DNA from: CBDDKZ01 sp965230415
GTDB taxonomy: Bacteria > Bacteroidota > Bacteroidia > Cytophagales > JAAEPT01
Direction: 5' to 3'
Length of the DNA stretch: 64,000 bases
Assembly: GCA_965230415.1 (NCBI GenBank)
Contig: CBDDKZ010000005.1
Coordinates: 2,294,001-2,358,000, forward strand
The notes beneath the pieces were generated by a model that had not been told where the DNA came from, ran no database searches, and saw nothing but the letters and a program-made list of their open reading frames with translations. Shown here one piece after another: positions 50,716 to 58,698 of this stretch. Numbering within the stretch: the stretch's first letter is position 1; every line of letters begins with the position of its first letter. The position numbers and the translations under genes were made by a program.

Positions 50716-53649
50716 ATGATAGTATCAGCAAAAGAACCATTTCAGCTAATCTACTCCCTGTACGCACATGAGTATTTGGGTTATTTGTTTGAATCTTTCG
50801 TTGTACAGTTGAACGACAGCGGAAAACTAACATTCAAACATCAGAACGTATCGCATAAGAATGCACAGGAATTCTCCTCTGGGCTTACGCCATCGGATTT
50901 CGAAATAATCGAATTGATGGATGCCATTCAGCAGGATGTGATAGTGCATAAGTTTAATAGCAAAAAACTTACACCGGCAGAATTCTTTCTCAAGGTATAT
51001 GATAAAGAAAAAGGAGATAAAGCTGTTCAGGCAGCTATTTCCAATTACATAGATGGCCGTAAGTCAAAAATTCTTCCTTTACTGCATGAAAAGGAAGTCT
51101 ATATTATGGGTAATGATGGCGAGCCTGCCTGGAAAAAAATTGGAGTGCCGGAAGAAAAAGGAACAATACTCTTTCACTTCCGGAAGAACGAAGATAATAC
51201 GCATTACTTTCCTACCATAAAACACCTGGAAGAAAAGGTAGAGTTTCAATACAATAATTCACAGGTGATTTGCAATGAACCTGCGTGGTTACTGGTGGGG
51301 GAAGAAAAGCTAATTACTTTTCATAAAAATGTGGATGGTAAAAAAATAAAGCCATTCCTCAACAAGAAGTTTATTGTGATTCCGAAATCAGTGGAGGAAA
51401 AGTACTACAATAACTTTATCACCCAGCTTGTTGCCAATTTTGATGTTTATGCAAAAGGATTTACTATTAATACGGAGACTTATGATCCGGTTCCTTTGTT
51501 AACATTCAAAGAGCTGGTGGGAGGAAATGCCACTATGAGTCTGTTCAAAGAAAACAATACGGGTAAAGAAGAAGAAGCAGAAGGCAAAATCGTATTTGAT
51601 TTATCGTTTAAGTATGGTGAATTCAAATTTTCAGCAGGGTCTAACGTTGAAAATAGCGTTAAACTGGAAAAGATTGATGAAGAATATATTTTTCATAAAG
51701 TAAAGCGCGTACACGATTGGGAAGTAAATCAATTGCTTTGGCTGCGTGATATTGGTCTGGAAATTAGAAATGGTAAGGCTACAATGCCAAAACCAAAAGC
51801 ATTTGCATGGCTCACAACACATCAATCTCAATTGAAAGAAGCGGGTTATGATACTTATCAGCATCATTCGGATGTTAAAAAATACTTTCTCGGCAAGTCG
51901 AGCATTAATATTGAGGTGCGCGAAAACAACGATTGGTTCGATATTTTCGCAGTAGTTAAATTCGGAGAGTTTGAAATTCCTTTCATTCAATTAAAAGACC
52001 TGATTCTTTCCAAGAAGAGGGAATTTGAGCTGCCTAATGGTGAAATAGCAGTAATTCCTGAAGAATGGCTTGTGCAGTATTCAGAATTGTTTGCCTTTAG
52101 TGAACATAACGACGGGGAAGGCTTACAATTGCAAAAGCATCATTTGTCGCTGGTACAAGACCTTGACACCAATAGCCTTGCCAAAGTGAGCATGGATAGG
52201 AAGCTGGAAAACTTGAGGAATTTTGACCACATAGACGATTATCCATTACCCAAAAACCTCAATGCCACACTTAGACCTTATCAACAAGCAGGTTATAATT
52301 GGCTTCAGTTTCTAAATGAGTACAATTTCGGGGGCTGTCTTGCCGATGATATGGGACTTGGAAAGACCTTGCAGACCTTAACCTTGTTGCAAAGAGAGAA
52401 AGAAAAAGGAGACAACAGTGCCACCTTGTTAGTAATGCCTACTTCTCTTGTTTATAACTGGGAAATGGAAGCCAAGAAGTTCGTTCCGGAATTGAAGATT
52501 CTCCTTTATACCGGTACTTACAGAGAAAAGAACGTAGAACGATTTGCCGATTATGATGTGGTCATGACTTCTTACGGAATTACGAGGATAGATGTAGATA
52601 TTTTGAAAAAATACCACTTCAACTACATTATTCTTGATGAGTCACAGTCTATAAAAAACCCGAATTCTAATATTGCGAAGGCGGTGAAACAGTTGAAGTC
52701 AAAATACAGACTTATACTTACTGGTACGCCTATCGAAAATAGTACACTCGATTTATGGTCTCAAATGTCTTTCATTAATCCGGGTTTATTGGGCTCACAG
52801 TCGTTTTTTAAAAATGACTTTTTGACAGCCATCGAAAAAAAGAACGATGAGACCAAGAAAAAGAAGCTCTATTCAATCATTAAGCCCTTTATTCTTCGAC
52901 GTAAAAAAGACCAGGTGTTAAAAGAACTTCCTCCTAAAATAGAACAGGTTTGGTATAGTCAGATGTCTGGCGAACAGGAGAAAGAATATGAAGAGGTCAA
53001 ATCTTATTATAGAAATAAAATCCTGGAAGAAATTGATGCCAAAGGGATGAAAAAATCCCAGATTTTGCTGCTCCAGGGTTTAACCAAACTAAGACAAATA
53101 GCGAATCACCCCTTACTGGTAGAACAAGACTATCAGGGGGAATCCGGGAAAATGGAAGATGTAACCCGTATGTTGCGTACAGCCATTTCAAAAGATCACA
53201 AGGTGCTTGTTTTTAGTCAATTTGTGAAGCACCTGGCGCTGTTTAGAAAGCAGCTACAAGAAGAAAGTATTGACTTTGCATACCTTGATGGCTCCACTAA
53301 AGCGAGAAAGTCACAGGTAGAATTATTTCAGGAAAACCCGAATGTACGCGTATTTCTTATATCATTGAAAGCAGGAGGTTTGGGGCTTAACCTCACCGCA
53401 GCTGATTATGTCTTTATTTTGGACCCCTGGTGGAATCCGGCCATTGAATCGCAAGCGGTAGACAGGGCGCATAGATTTGGTCAGAAAAATACCGTACATA
53501 CTTACAAGTTTATTACCAAAAACACCGTTGAAGAAAAGATTCTCAACCTTCAAAATAGCAAAAAACAGCTAGCTAATGAATTAATTACAACTGAAGAAAG
53601 CTTTGTGAAAAACTTGAGTAAAGAGGATATTGAAGAAATTCTTAATTAA
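50716..53649 (+). CDS. SNF2-family DEAD/DEAH-box helicase
   Basis: The protein is 977 aa. The first 500 residues have no domain I can name. The SNF2 ATPase starts near 520 with R-P-Y-Q-Q-A-G-Y-N-W-L, motif I D-D-M-G-L-G-K-T-L-Q-T, motif II L-D-E-S-Q-S-I-K-N (D-E-S-Q in place of D-E-A-H), motif III L-T-G-T-P-I-E-N-S, and the helicase C part with Q-A-G-G-L-G-L-N-L-type K-A-G-G-L-G-L-N-L-T-A-A-D and R-A-H-R-F-G-Q. Bacterial SNF2/RapA-like enzymes move along DNA or displace proteins such as stalled polymerase. The small lipoprotein gene overlaps its 3' end. Confidence 0.92.
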   Translation: MIVSAKEPFQLIYSLYAHEYLGYLFESFVVQLNDSGKLTFKHQNVSHKNAQEFSSGLTPSDFEIIELMDAIQQDVIVHKFNSKKLTPAEFFLKVYDKEKGDKAVQAAISNYIDGRKSKILPLLHEKEVYIMGNDGEPAWKKIGVPEEKGTILFHFRKNEDNTHYFPTIKHLEEKVEFQYNNSQVICNEPAWLLVGEEKLITFHKNVDGKKIKPFLNKKFIVIPKSVEEKYYNNFITQLVANFDVYAKGFTINTETYDPVPLLTFKELVGGNATMSLFKENNTGKEEEAEGKIVFDLSFKYGEFKFSAGSNVENSVKLEKIDEEYIFHKVKRVHDWEVNQLLWLRDIGLEIRNGKATMPKPKAFAWLTTHQSQLKEAGYDTYQHHSDVKKYFLGKSSINIEVRENNDWFDIFAVVKFGEFEIPFIQLKDLILSKKREFELPNGEIAVIPEEWLVQYSELFAFSEHNDGEGLQLQKHHLSLVQDLDTNSLAKVSMDRKLENLRNFDHIDDYPLPKNLNATLRPYQQAGYNWLQFLNEYNFGGCLADDMGLGKTLQTLTLLQREKEKGDNSATLLVMPTSLVYNWEMEAKKFVPELKILLYTGTYREKNVERFADYDVVMTSYGITRIDVDILKKYHFNYIILDESQSIKNPNSNIAKAVKQLKSKYRLILTGTPIENSTLDLWSQMSFINPGLLGSQSFFKNDFLTAIEKKNDETKKKKLYSIIKPFILRRKKDQVLKELPPKIEQVWYSQMSGEQEKEYEEVKSYYRNKILEEIDAKGMKKSQILLLQGLTKLRQIANHPLLVEQDYQGESGKMEDVTRMLRTAISKDHKVLVFSQFVKHLALFRKQLQEESIDFAYLDGSTKARKSQVELFQENPNVRVFLISLKAGGLGLNLTAADYVFILDPWWNPAIESQAVDRAHRFGQKNTVHTYKFITKNTVEEKILNLQNSKKQLANELITTEESFVKNLSKEDIEEILN

Positions 53650-53845
53650 TAGCGTCTTAACCGGCTTAATTGGTCTACTATTTACCTGCAACCAAAAGAA
53701 ATATCCGGACAATGGGTATACCAAACAAACAAAAGCAGATACGATTACATTAAGGAAAGATATAACCAGGGAATATGATAGCTTGATAGAGCAAGCTCGA
53801 AAAGACTTGTATGGTGATACCCTAAGTGCTAGGCTTTCGAAATAA
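53630..53845 (+). CDS. Small 71-aa putative lipoprotein overlapping the helicase gene
   Basis: The frame starts with TTG at 53630, inside the helicase gene, and overlaps it by 20 bp. An A-G-A-G-G-A stretch a few bases upstream can serve as a ribosome-binding site. Residues 1-20 form a lipoprotein signal (M-K-K-F-L-I-N-S-V-L-T-G-L-I-G-L-L-F-T-C, lipid Cys20), followed by a charged helical tail. No family is recognised. The lipoprotein signal with a basic N-terminus supports a real gene, translated by coupling with the helicase, but functional linkage is not implied. Confidence 0.6.
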   Translation: MKKFLINSVLTGLIGLLFTCNQKKYPDNGYTKQTKADTITLRKDITREYDSLIEQARKDLYGDTLSARLSK

Positions 53846-53973
53846 GTTTTGCATTCGCTTCCGGTATTAATAAAGGGTCAAAATAATTTGATAAGGTATC
53901 CGTTAAATTAAAAGGCACTTTTATTTGTAAGATAAGATAGAAATAATAGGCTTAAATAATTATCTTTAGATAG

Positions 53974-54007
53974 CGTTAAACAAAAAAATGCTTTTTTTTG
54001 TTTAACG
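53974..54007. repeat. Perfect 15-bp inverted repeat upstream of the export operon
   Basis: CGTTAAACAAAAAAA (53974-53988) and its exact complement (53993-54007) flank a 4-nt loop. It ends 42 bp before the GTG of the ABC gene. The T-run within the right arm could allow termination of read-through from the helicase/lipoprotein genes, or the dyad may be an operator. Confidence 0.7.
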
Positions 54008-54049
54008 TGTTGATTGTAGCTGTAATTATGGAATATAACAGGGTAAAAA

Positions 54050-55798
54050 GTGGCAACATTGAGCGGAAAATATATTGAGGCATTAACGGGAAAGCCACTA
54101 CAAAAATTTTTCAGATTACTTTCTCTGGAAAACAGCGATATACTGCTGGTCTATTCTTATGCAATTTTTAACGGGATTATTAACCTTTCACTTCCATTAG
54201 GGATACAGGCAATAATGTCGATCGTACTTACCGGGCAGCCGACAGCTTCCTGGATTGTACTGGTTGTCATTGTGATACTTGGTATCTTATTTTCCGGAGG
54301 TTTGCAGGTAATGCAATATTCTATTATAGAACGCTTGCAACAAAGAATATTTACGAGAGCATCTATAGAATTTGCTTTTCGCGTTCCGCGAATGAAGCTG
54401 GAATCAAAACTAAAAAATTACGCGCCGGAATTGATGAATAGATTTTTTGATATCATGACTATTCAGAAGGGATTACCGAAGTTGCTTATCGACTTTTCGG
54501 CTTCGTTGCTTCAGATAATTTTCGGATTAATGTTATTGGCATTTTACCACCCATTCTTCGCTTTTTATGGTATAGTAGTAGTGGGTATTGTTGCAACAAT
54601 AATTTATATACGAAGCAAAAAGGGGATGGAGACTAGTTTAAAGGAGTCTTCCTATAAGTATGAAATGGCTCACTGGCTTGAAGAATTAGCCAGAGCAATG
54701 AGTATCTTTAAGCTTGCCGGCTATACCGATATGCCTATCAAAACTACAGATAAAGCCATTGTAAAGTACCTTGAATTTAGAAAGCAACATTTCAAAGTCC
54801 TCATAGCTCAATACCGGTATATTGTAGGGTTCAAAATTCTCATTACCGGTGGTTTGTTAATGATTGGTAGTCTGCTTGTTTTTGGTAACGAGATAAACAT
54901 TGGTGAATTTGTTGCCTCTGAAATTATTATCATTTTGATATTAGGTTCGGCCGAAAAGCTATTTGCAGGCATCGAAACCATTTATGATGTACTCACAGGT
55001 GTGGAAAAAATAAGCCATATAACCCAGCACCCGATCGAGGGTGAAGAAGGAATTGACTTCGAAACCGTTGATGATGGTAAAGGAGTTAAAATTGAACTAA
55101 GAAACGTTTCTTACACCTATCCAGGTAATCACCATGAGGCTTTGTCTAATCTAAATTTGAAAGTAGGAAGCGGAGAAAAGCTCTGTGTAATGTCGAAGGA
55201 AGGGTCGGGAGCTTCTACTTTTATTAATTTAACGGCCAGTTTGTTACATGAGTATAGTGGTAATATTCTGGTGAACGACATTACCATGCGTAATTTGAAC
55301 CTCATTAGTTTAAGGTCATATGTAGGGGAAAATTTATACTTCAATGAAATAATGAACGGTACCATAGCAGAAAACATAAGCATGGGGCGTGAAGATATTT
55401 CCTTTGAAGACGTGGTTCGGGTAAGTGAAGTGGTAGGTCTTAAGGATTTTGTACAAGGGTTGCCGCAAGGTTTTAACACCGAAATTATTCAGCATGACAT
55501 GACTATTCCTTCGAGTATAGCTGCCAAAATAAACATAGCAAGATCTATTGCCGAAAATCCAAGACTTTTTGTAATGGATGAACCATTTGTTGGTATCGGA
55601 CAAGAAGATAAAGATGCCGTGTGTGAATTTTTGACCAGCAAAGAATCTCAATGGACGCTGATAATTGCCACAAATGATTACTCAATGGTTTCAAGATGCG
55701 ACCGGGTAATTATTATGGATAAAGGTTTGATTCTGGTTGAAGGAACCCCCGAAGAAGTTTCAAAACACCCGGCCTATTTAAATGTCTTAAACCGATAA
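54050..55798 (+). CDS. ABC-exporter-like protein with degenerate nucleotide-binding domain
   Basis: The protein is 582 aa and starts with GTG at 54050 (the ATG at 54028 is out of frame). Six membrane segments (about 25-320) form a type I exporter domain without a C39 peptidase. The ATPase domain (about 340-582) is degenerate. Walker A reads E-G-S-G-A-S-T, with Ala388 in place of the essential Lys; the Q-loop position is Glu; the signature is I-P-S-S-I (486-490) in place of L-S-G-G-Q; the H-loop His is Asn542; the D-loop is G-I-G-Q. Walker B (L-F-V-M-D510-E511) and an A-loop Tyr remain. It resembles T1SS/HlyB-type exporters and forms an operon with HlyD-like and TolC-like genes (gaps 2 and 9 bp). 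ATP hydrolysis is doubtful, so it may work with another ABC subunit or by another mechanism. Confidence 0.85.
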   Translation: MATLSGKYIEALTGKPLQKFFRLLSLENSDILLVYSYAIFNGIINLSLPLGIQAIMSIVLTGQPTASWIVLVVIVILGILFSGGLQVMQYSIIERLQQRIFTRASIEFAFRVPRMKLESKLKNYAPELMNRFFDIMTIQKGLPKLLIDFSASLLQIIFGLMLLAFYHPFFAFYGIVVVGIVATIIYIRSKKGMETSLKESSYKYEMAHWLEELARAMSIFKLAGYTDMPIKTTDKAIVKYLEFRKQHFKVLIAQYRYIVGFKILITGGLLMIGSLLVFGNEINIGEFVASEIIIILILGSAEKLFAGIETIYDVLTGVEKISHITQHPIEGEEGIDFETVDDGKGVKIELRNVSYTYPGNHHEALSNLNLKVGSGEKLCVMSKEGSGASTFINLTASLLHEYSGNILVNDITMRNLNLISLRSYVGENLYFNEIMNGTIAENISMGREDISFEDVVRVSEVVGLKDFVQGLPQGFNTEIIQHDMTIPSSIAAKINIARSIAENPRLFVMDEPFVGIGQEDKDAVCEFLTSKESQWTLIIATNDYSMVSRCDRVIIMDKGLILVEGTPEEVSKHPAYLNVLNR

Positions 55799-55800
55799 AT

Positions 55801-57192
55801 ATGGATAGCAGAGAGTCTTTAAATCGCGGCATTAGCTTCGAAGAACTTGAATCCTTCAAGCAGGTAGCTACTATTAAAGGTATCCGTAAACTGAATACAT
55901 GGATATTTGCATTTTTCGGATTGATGTTTCTTATCTTGTTTTTGCCATGGACGCAAAATGTGGACGGCTCTGGTAAGGTGACTACTTTGAGGCCCGAACA
56001 TCAGCCCCACACACTTAATGCCGTTGTTGGCGGCCGTATAGAAAAGTGGTGGGTCATTGAAGGACAACATGTGAAAAAAGGAGACACACTGGCCAAACTG
56101 TCGGAGGTGAAGTCAGACTACATGGACCCTAAAATTCAAGAAAGAATTCAGGAACAAATAGATGCCAAACAGTCAGCTGTGAGAAATTATGAGTCTAAGG
56201 TGCATGCACTAAGTATGTATATCAACTCTTTAAAACAAGAAAACGACCAAAAACTGATTTTTTACTCCAATAAAGTAGCACAATACGAACAAAAGGTAGA
56301 GGTAGCCATATCCGATTATAAGGCGGCTCAGCAGAAGTTTATGATTGCGCAGCGCCGGGTACATCGTGCAGACTCTTTGTTTAATATGAATATCAAGTCT
56401 CGTAAAGATTTGGAATCGGCTCAATTAAAATTTCAAGAGGCCGAAAACAAACGAATTGCCACAGAGCGGAAACTTTCAATCAGTCAAAGCGAACGAACCA
56501 ATGCGCAGGTAGAATATGACAATTTGTCGAATACCTTTAATGCAAAACTGTCTAAAGCACGTTCTGATCAATTGTCGGCCCAATCGCTGCTAAATGATGC
56601 ACAGAAAGAGTTTGCCATGCTTCTAAATAAACGTTCGAATATAAGAATCAGACAAGATAACTATTATGTGCTTGCCCCTCAAGAGTGTTATGTGGTGAAA
56701 ACATATAAAAAAGGCCAGGGCGGTGAAATTGTGAAAGAAGGTGATAAGTTAATAAGTCTGGTGCCTATTAAGCGTGAGTTAGCCATAGAACTTTATATAA
56801 AACCGGTAGATCTACCACTTATAAAGATCGGAGAACGCATGCGTATTATATTCGACGGATGGCCTTCCTTGGTGATCAGTGGGTGGCCCAATGCATCATC
56901 CGGAACTTTTGGTGGGGAAGTTTATGCCATAGACAAAGTAATATCTGAAAGCAAAGGCAAGTATCGTGTATTGGTAATACCTGATCAAACTGGTAATGAG
57001 ACAGATTGGCCTGATGCTTTGCGCCTGGGTAGTGGTGCACGAGGTATGTTTTTACTTAACGAAGTTCCTGTGTGGTACGAATTGTGGCGTCAAATTAATG
57101 GATTTCCTCCGGAATTTTATGATGGTAAGAAAAGTCATTATAGTATTGACGAAGATGTAGGTAAGGAATTAAAGACTGGTGAAGAACTTTAA
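55801..57192 (+). CDS. HlyD-family membrane fusion/adaptor protein
   Basis: The protein is 463 aa. A short cytoplasmic N-terminus is followed by one membrane segment (about residues 35-55: W-I-F-A-F-F-G-L-M-F-L-I-L-F-L), the first half of a lipoyl/barrel-sandwich domain (V-G-G-R-I-E-K-W-W-V-I-E-G-Q-H-V-K-K-G-D), a long coiled coil (about 105-285) and the returning half with V-V-K-T-Y-K-K-G-Q-G-G-E-I-V-K-E-G-D. It bridges the inner-membrane ABC protein and the TolC-like channel. It starts 2 bp after the ABC stop. No peptidase or substrate gene is adjacent. Confidence 0.88.
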   Translation: MDSRESLNRGISFEELESFKQVATIKGIRKLNTWIFAFFGLMFLILFLPWTQNVDGSGKVTTLRPEHQPHTLNAVVGGRIEKWWVIEGQHVKKGDTLAKLSEVKSDYMDPKIQERIQEQIDAKQSAVRNYESKVHALSMYINSLKQENDQKLIFYSNKVAQYEQKVEVAISDYKAAQQKFMIAQRRVHRADSLFNMNIKSRKDLESAQLKFQEAENKRIATERKLSISQSERTNAQVEYDNLSNTFNAKLSKARSDQLSAQSLLNDAQKEFAMLLNKRSNIRIRQDNYYVLAPQECYVVKTYKKGQGGEIVKEGDKLISLVPIKRELAIELYIKPVDLPLIKIGERMRIIFDGWPSLVISGWPNASSGTFGGEVYAIDKVISESKGKYRVLVIPDQTGNETDWPDALRLGSGARGMFLLNEVPVWYELWRQINGFPPEFYDGKKSHYSIDEDVGKELKTGEEL

Positions 57193-57201
57193 AATTGGAG
57201 A

Positions 57202-58590
57202 ATGAAATTAGTCTATTTCCTAATATTTGGTATTTCTCTTTCCATAAATGTTTTTGCACAAGACACTTTATTATACGACGACTATATAAACCTTGTCAGG
57301 TCTATGCATCCTGAAGCCAAGCAAATTGAGCTAAGCAACGACAGGGCCGAACGTGCTAAAAGAGGTGCGAGAGGCACCTTAGACCCTAAGCTCTTTGTGA
57401 AGTATAAAAATAAAGAATTTAAAGAAAGCGGGAAGAGTAAATCGAAAGAATATTATTCCATATTCGATGGTGGTGTTGAACTTCCGACTGCAATCGGTGT
57501 GAAATTTAAGGCTGGTTATGAAAAAAGTCATGGTGCTTTTTTGAACCCCCAGAATTCTGTCCCGCCGAGTGGCCTTACCTATGTTGGTATATCCGTTCCA
57601 CTAGGAAAAGGTATGCTTACCGATGAGAACCGCCAGGCCATAAGACTGGCAAAAATCAACGAAAAACGTATTAACGAACTAAATAAAATTGAGTTAAACG
57701 ACTTGTTGCTACAGGCCACGATAGCCTACTCCGAATGGTATTTTAAGTATTATAAGATGAAGGCAATCGAAATTAGCTATAACCTGGCATTGGAGCGATT
57801 CGACTATGTGAAAAGTTCGGCCTTACAAGGTGAACTGGCCATTTTAGATACCATAAAAGCGTATGTACAAAAACAAGATCGCTTTATTTTATTAAGGGAG
57901 GCTTATGTAGATTGGACAGTTAGTGCTTATCATTTAAATAACTACCTGTGGGACTCTACTTATCAGCTTAAAAAGGAAATTATTCCTCCATCAACCATCG
58001 CCGATCAGTTAAAAGATGTATCTATTGATGAAAATGCACTAGACTCTCTGGTAAATAATTCCCCGTTCATCCTCAATTATGAGTTTAAACTGAATGCTTT
58101 AAGGACGGAAAGGCTCTGGAAAATCGAAAAGCTGAAGCCTAAGTTAAATGTTGAATATAATAGACTATTTACAGGCCTGAGTACAGAAGTGCCTAATGAT
58201 TGGAGTACGAACTACAGGTGGGGCATTTCGGCTAGTTTGCCCTTATTTCTAAGAGATGAGCGTGCACAACTTAAGATAAACAAGTTCAAAATACAGGATG
58301 CCTATTATCAAATTGACTTGAAGCAACGTGAGCTTGGCAACAAAATTAAAGCGACTGCCTACGAATTTTCGAACGTTTCCATACAATATTCATTGCTTGC
58401 TACGAATGTAACAGCATATGAGCGATTGGTTGCGGCCGAAAGAATAAAGTTCAACATAGGTGAGAGTGACCTTTTCAAATTAAATGCCTGGGAAACGAAT
58501 TATCAACAAGCCCTGATTAAAAGAGCTAAAATGGAAAGTAAGCTCTTAAAAACTAAATCTAAATTAGATTATCTTTGCAATGACTTTTAA
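57202..58590 (+). CDS. TolC-family outer-membrane efflux protein
   Basis: The protein is 462 aa with a signal peptide (M-K-L-V-Y-F-L-I-F-G...V-F-A-Q). It shows the TolC/OEP layout: helical hairpins with N-L-A-L-E-R-F-D-Y-V-K, a beta segment (G-V-K-F-K-A-G-Y and Y-V-G-I-S-V-P-L-G-K-G), then a second repeat with G-I-S-A-S-L-P-L-F-L-R. It would form the outer-membrane channel of the tripartite system encoded by the two genes before it. Its start is 9 bp after the HlyD-type stop. Confidence 0.88.
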   Translation: MKLVYFLIFGISLSINVFAQDTLLYDDYINLVRSMHPEAKQIELSNDRAERAKRGARGTLDPKLFVKYKNKEFKESGKSKSKEYYSIFDGGVELPTAIGVKFKAGYEKSHGAFLNPQNSVPPSGLTYVGISVPLGKGMLTDENRQAIRLAKINEKRINELNKIELNDLLLQATIAYSEWYFKYYKMKAIEISYNLALERFDYVKSSALQGELAILDTIKAYVQKQDRFILLREAYVDWTVSAYHLNNYLWDSTYQLKKEIIPPSTIADQLKDVSIDENALDSLVNNSPFILNYEFKLNALRTERLWKIEKLKPKLNVEYNRLFTGLSTEVPNDWSTNYRWGISASLPLFLRDERAQLKINKFKIQDAYYQIDLKQRELGNKIKATAYEFSNVSIQYSLLATNVTAYERLVAAERIKFNIGESDLFKLNAWETNYQQALIKRAKMESKLLKTKSKLDYLCNDF

Positions 58591-58669
58591 CCTTGTCTAA
58601 TTGGCGACATAAATTTGGTTAGAGTTTGTGTGAATCTCAATAAGGGACTGATTTTCAATAGAAATTGAT

Positions 58670-58677
58670 TATTTTTG
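58670..58677 (+). promoter_or_regulatory. Possible -7 box for the histidine kinase gene
   Basis: TATTTTTG matches TAnnTTTG and is identical to the -7 box before the leucine leader. It lies 21 bp before the ATG at 58699, giving a short leader; no clear -33 TTTG was found at the expected distance. It suggests the kinase can be transcribed apart from the export operon. Confidence 0.45.
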
Positions 58678-58698
58678 TCCTACGGTTTCGCTCTTATT

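Noticed and set aside
54028..54060. ATG at 54028 as start of the ABC gene
   Set aside because: It is in another frame and runs into a stop after 16 codons; the GTG at 54050 is in frame.
55130..55798. The ABC protein as a pseudogene
   Set aside because: The frame is intact over 582 codons, Walker B and the A-loop tyrosine remain, and the operon spacing is tight, so a functional degenerate protein is more likely.
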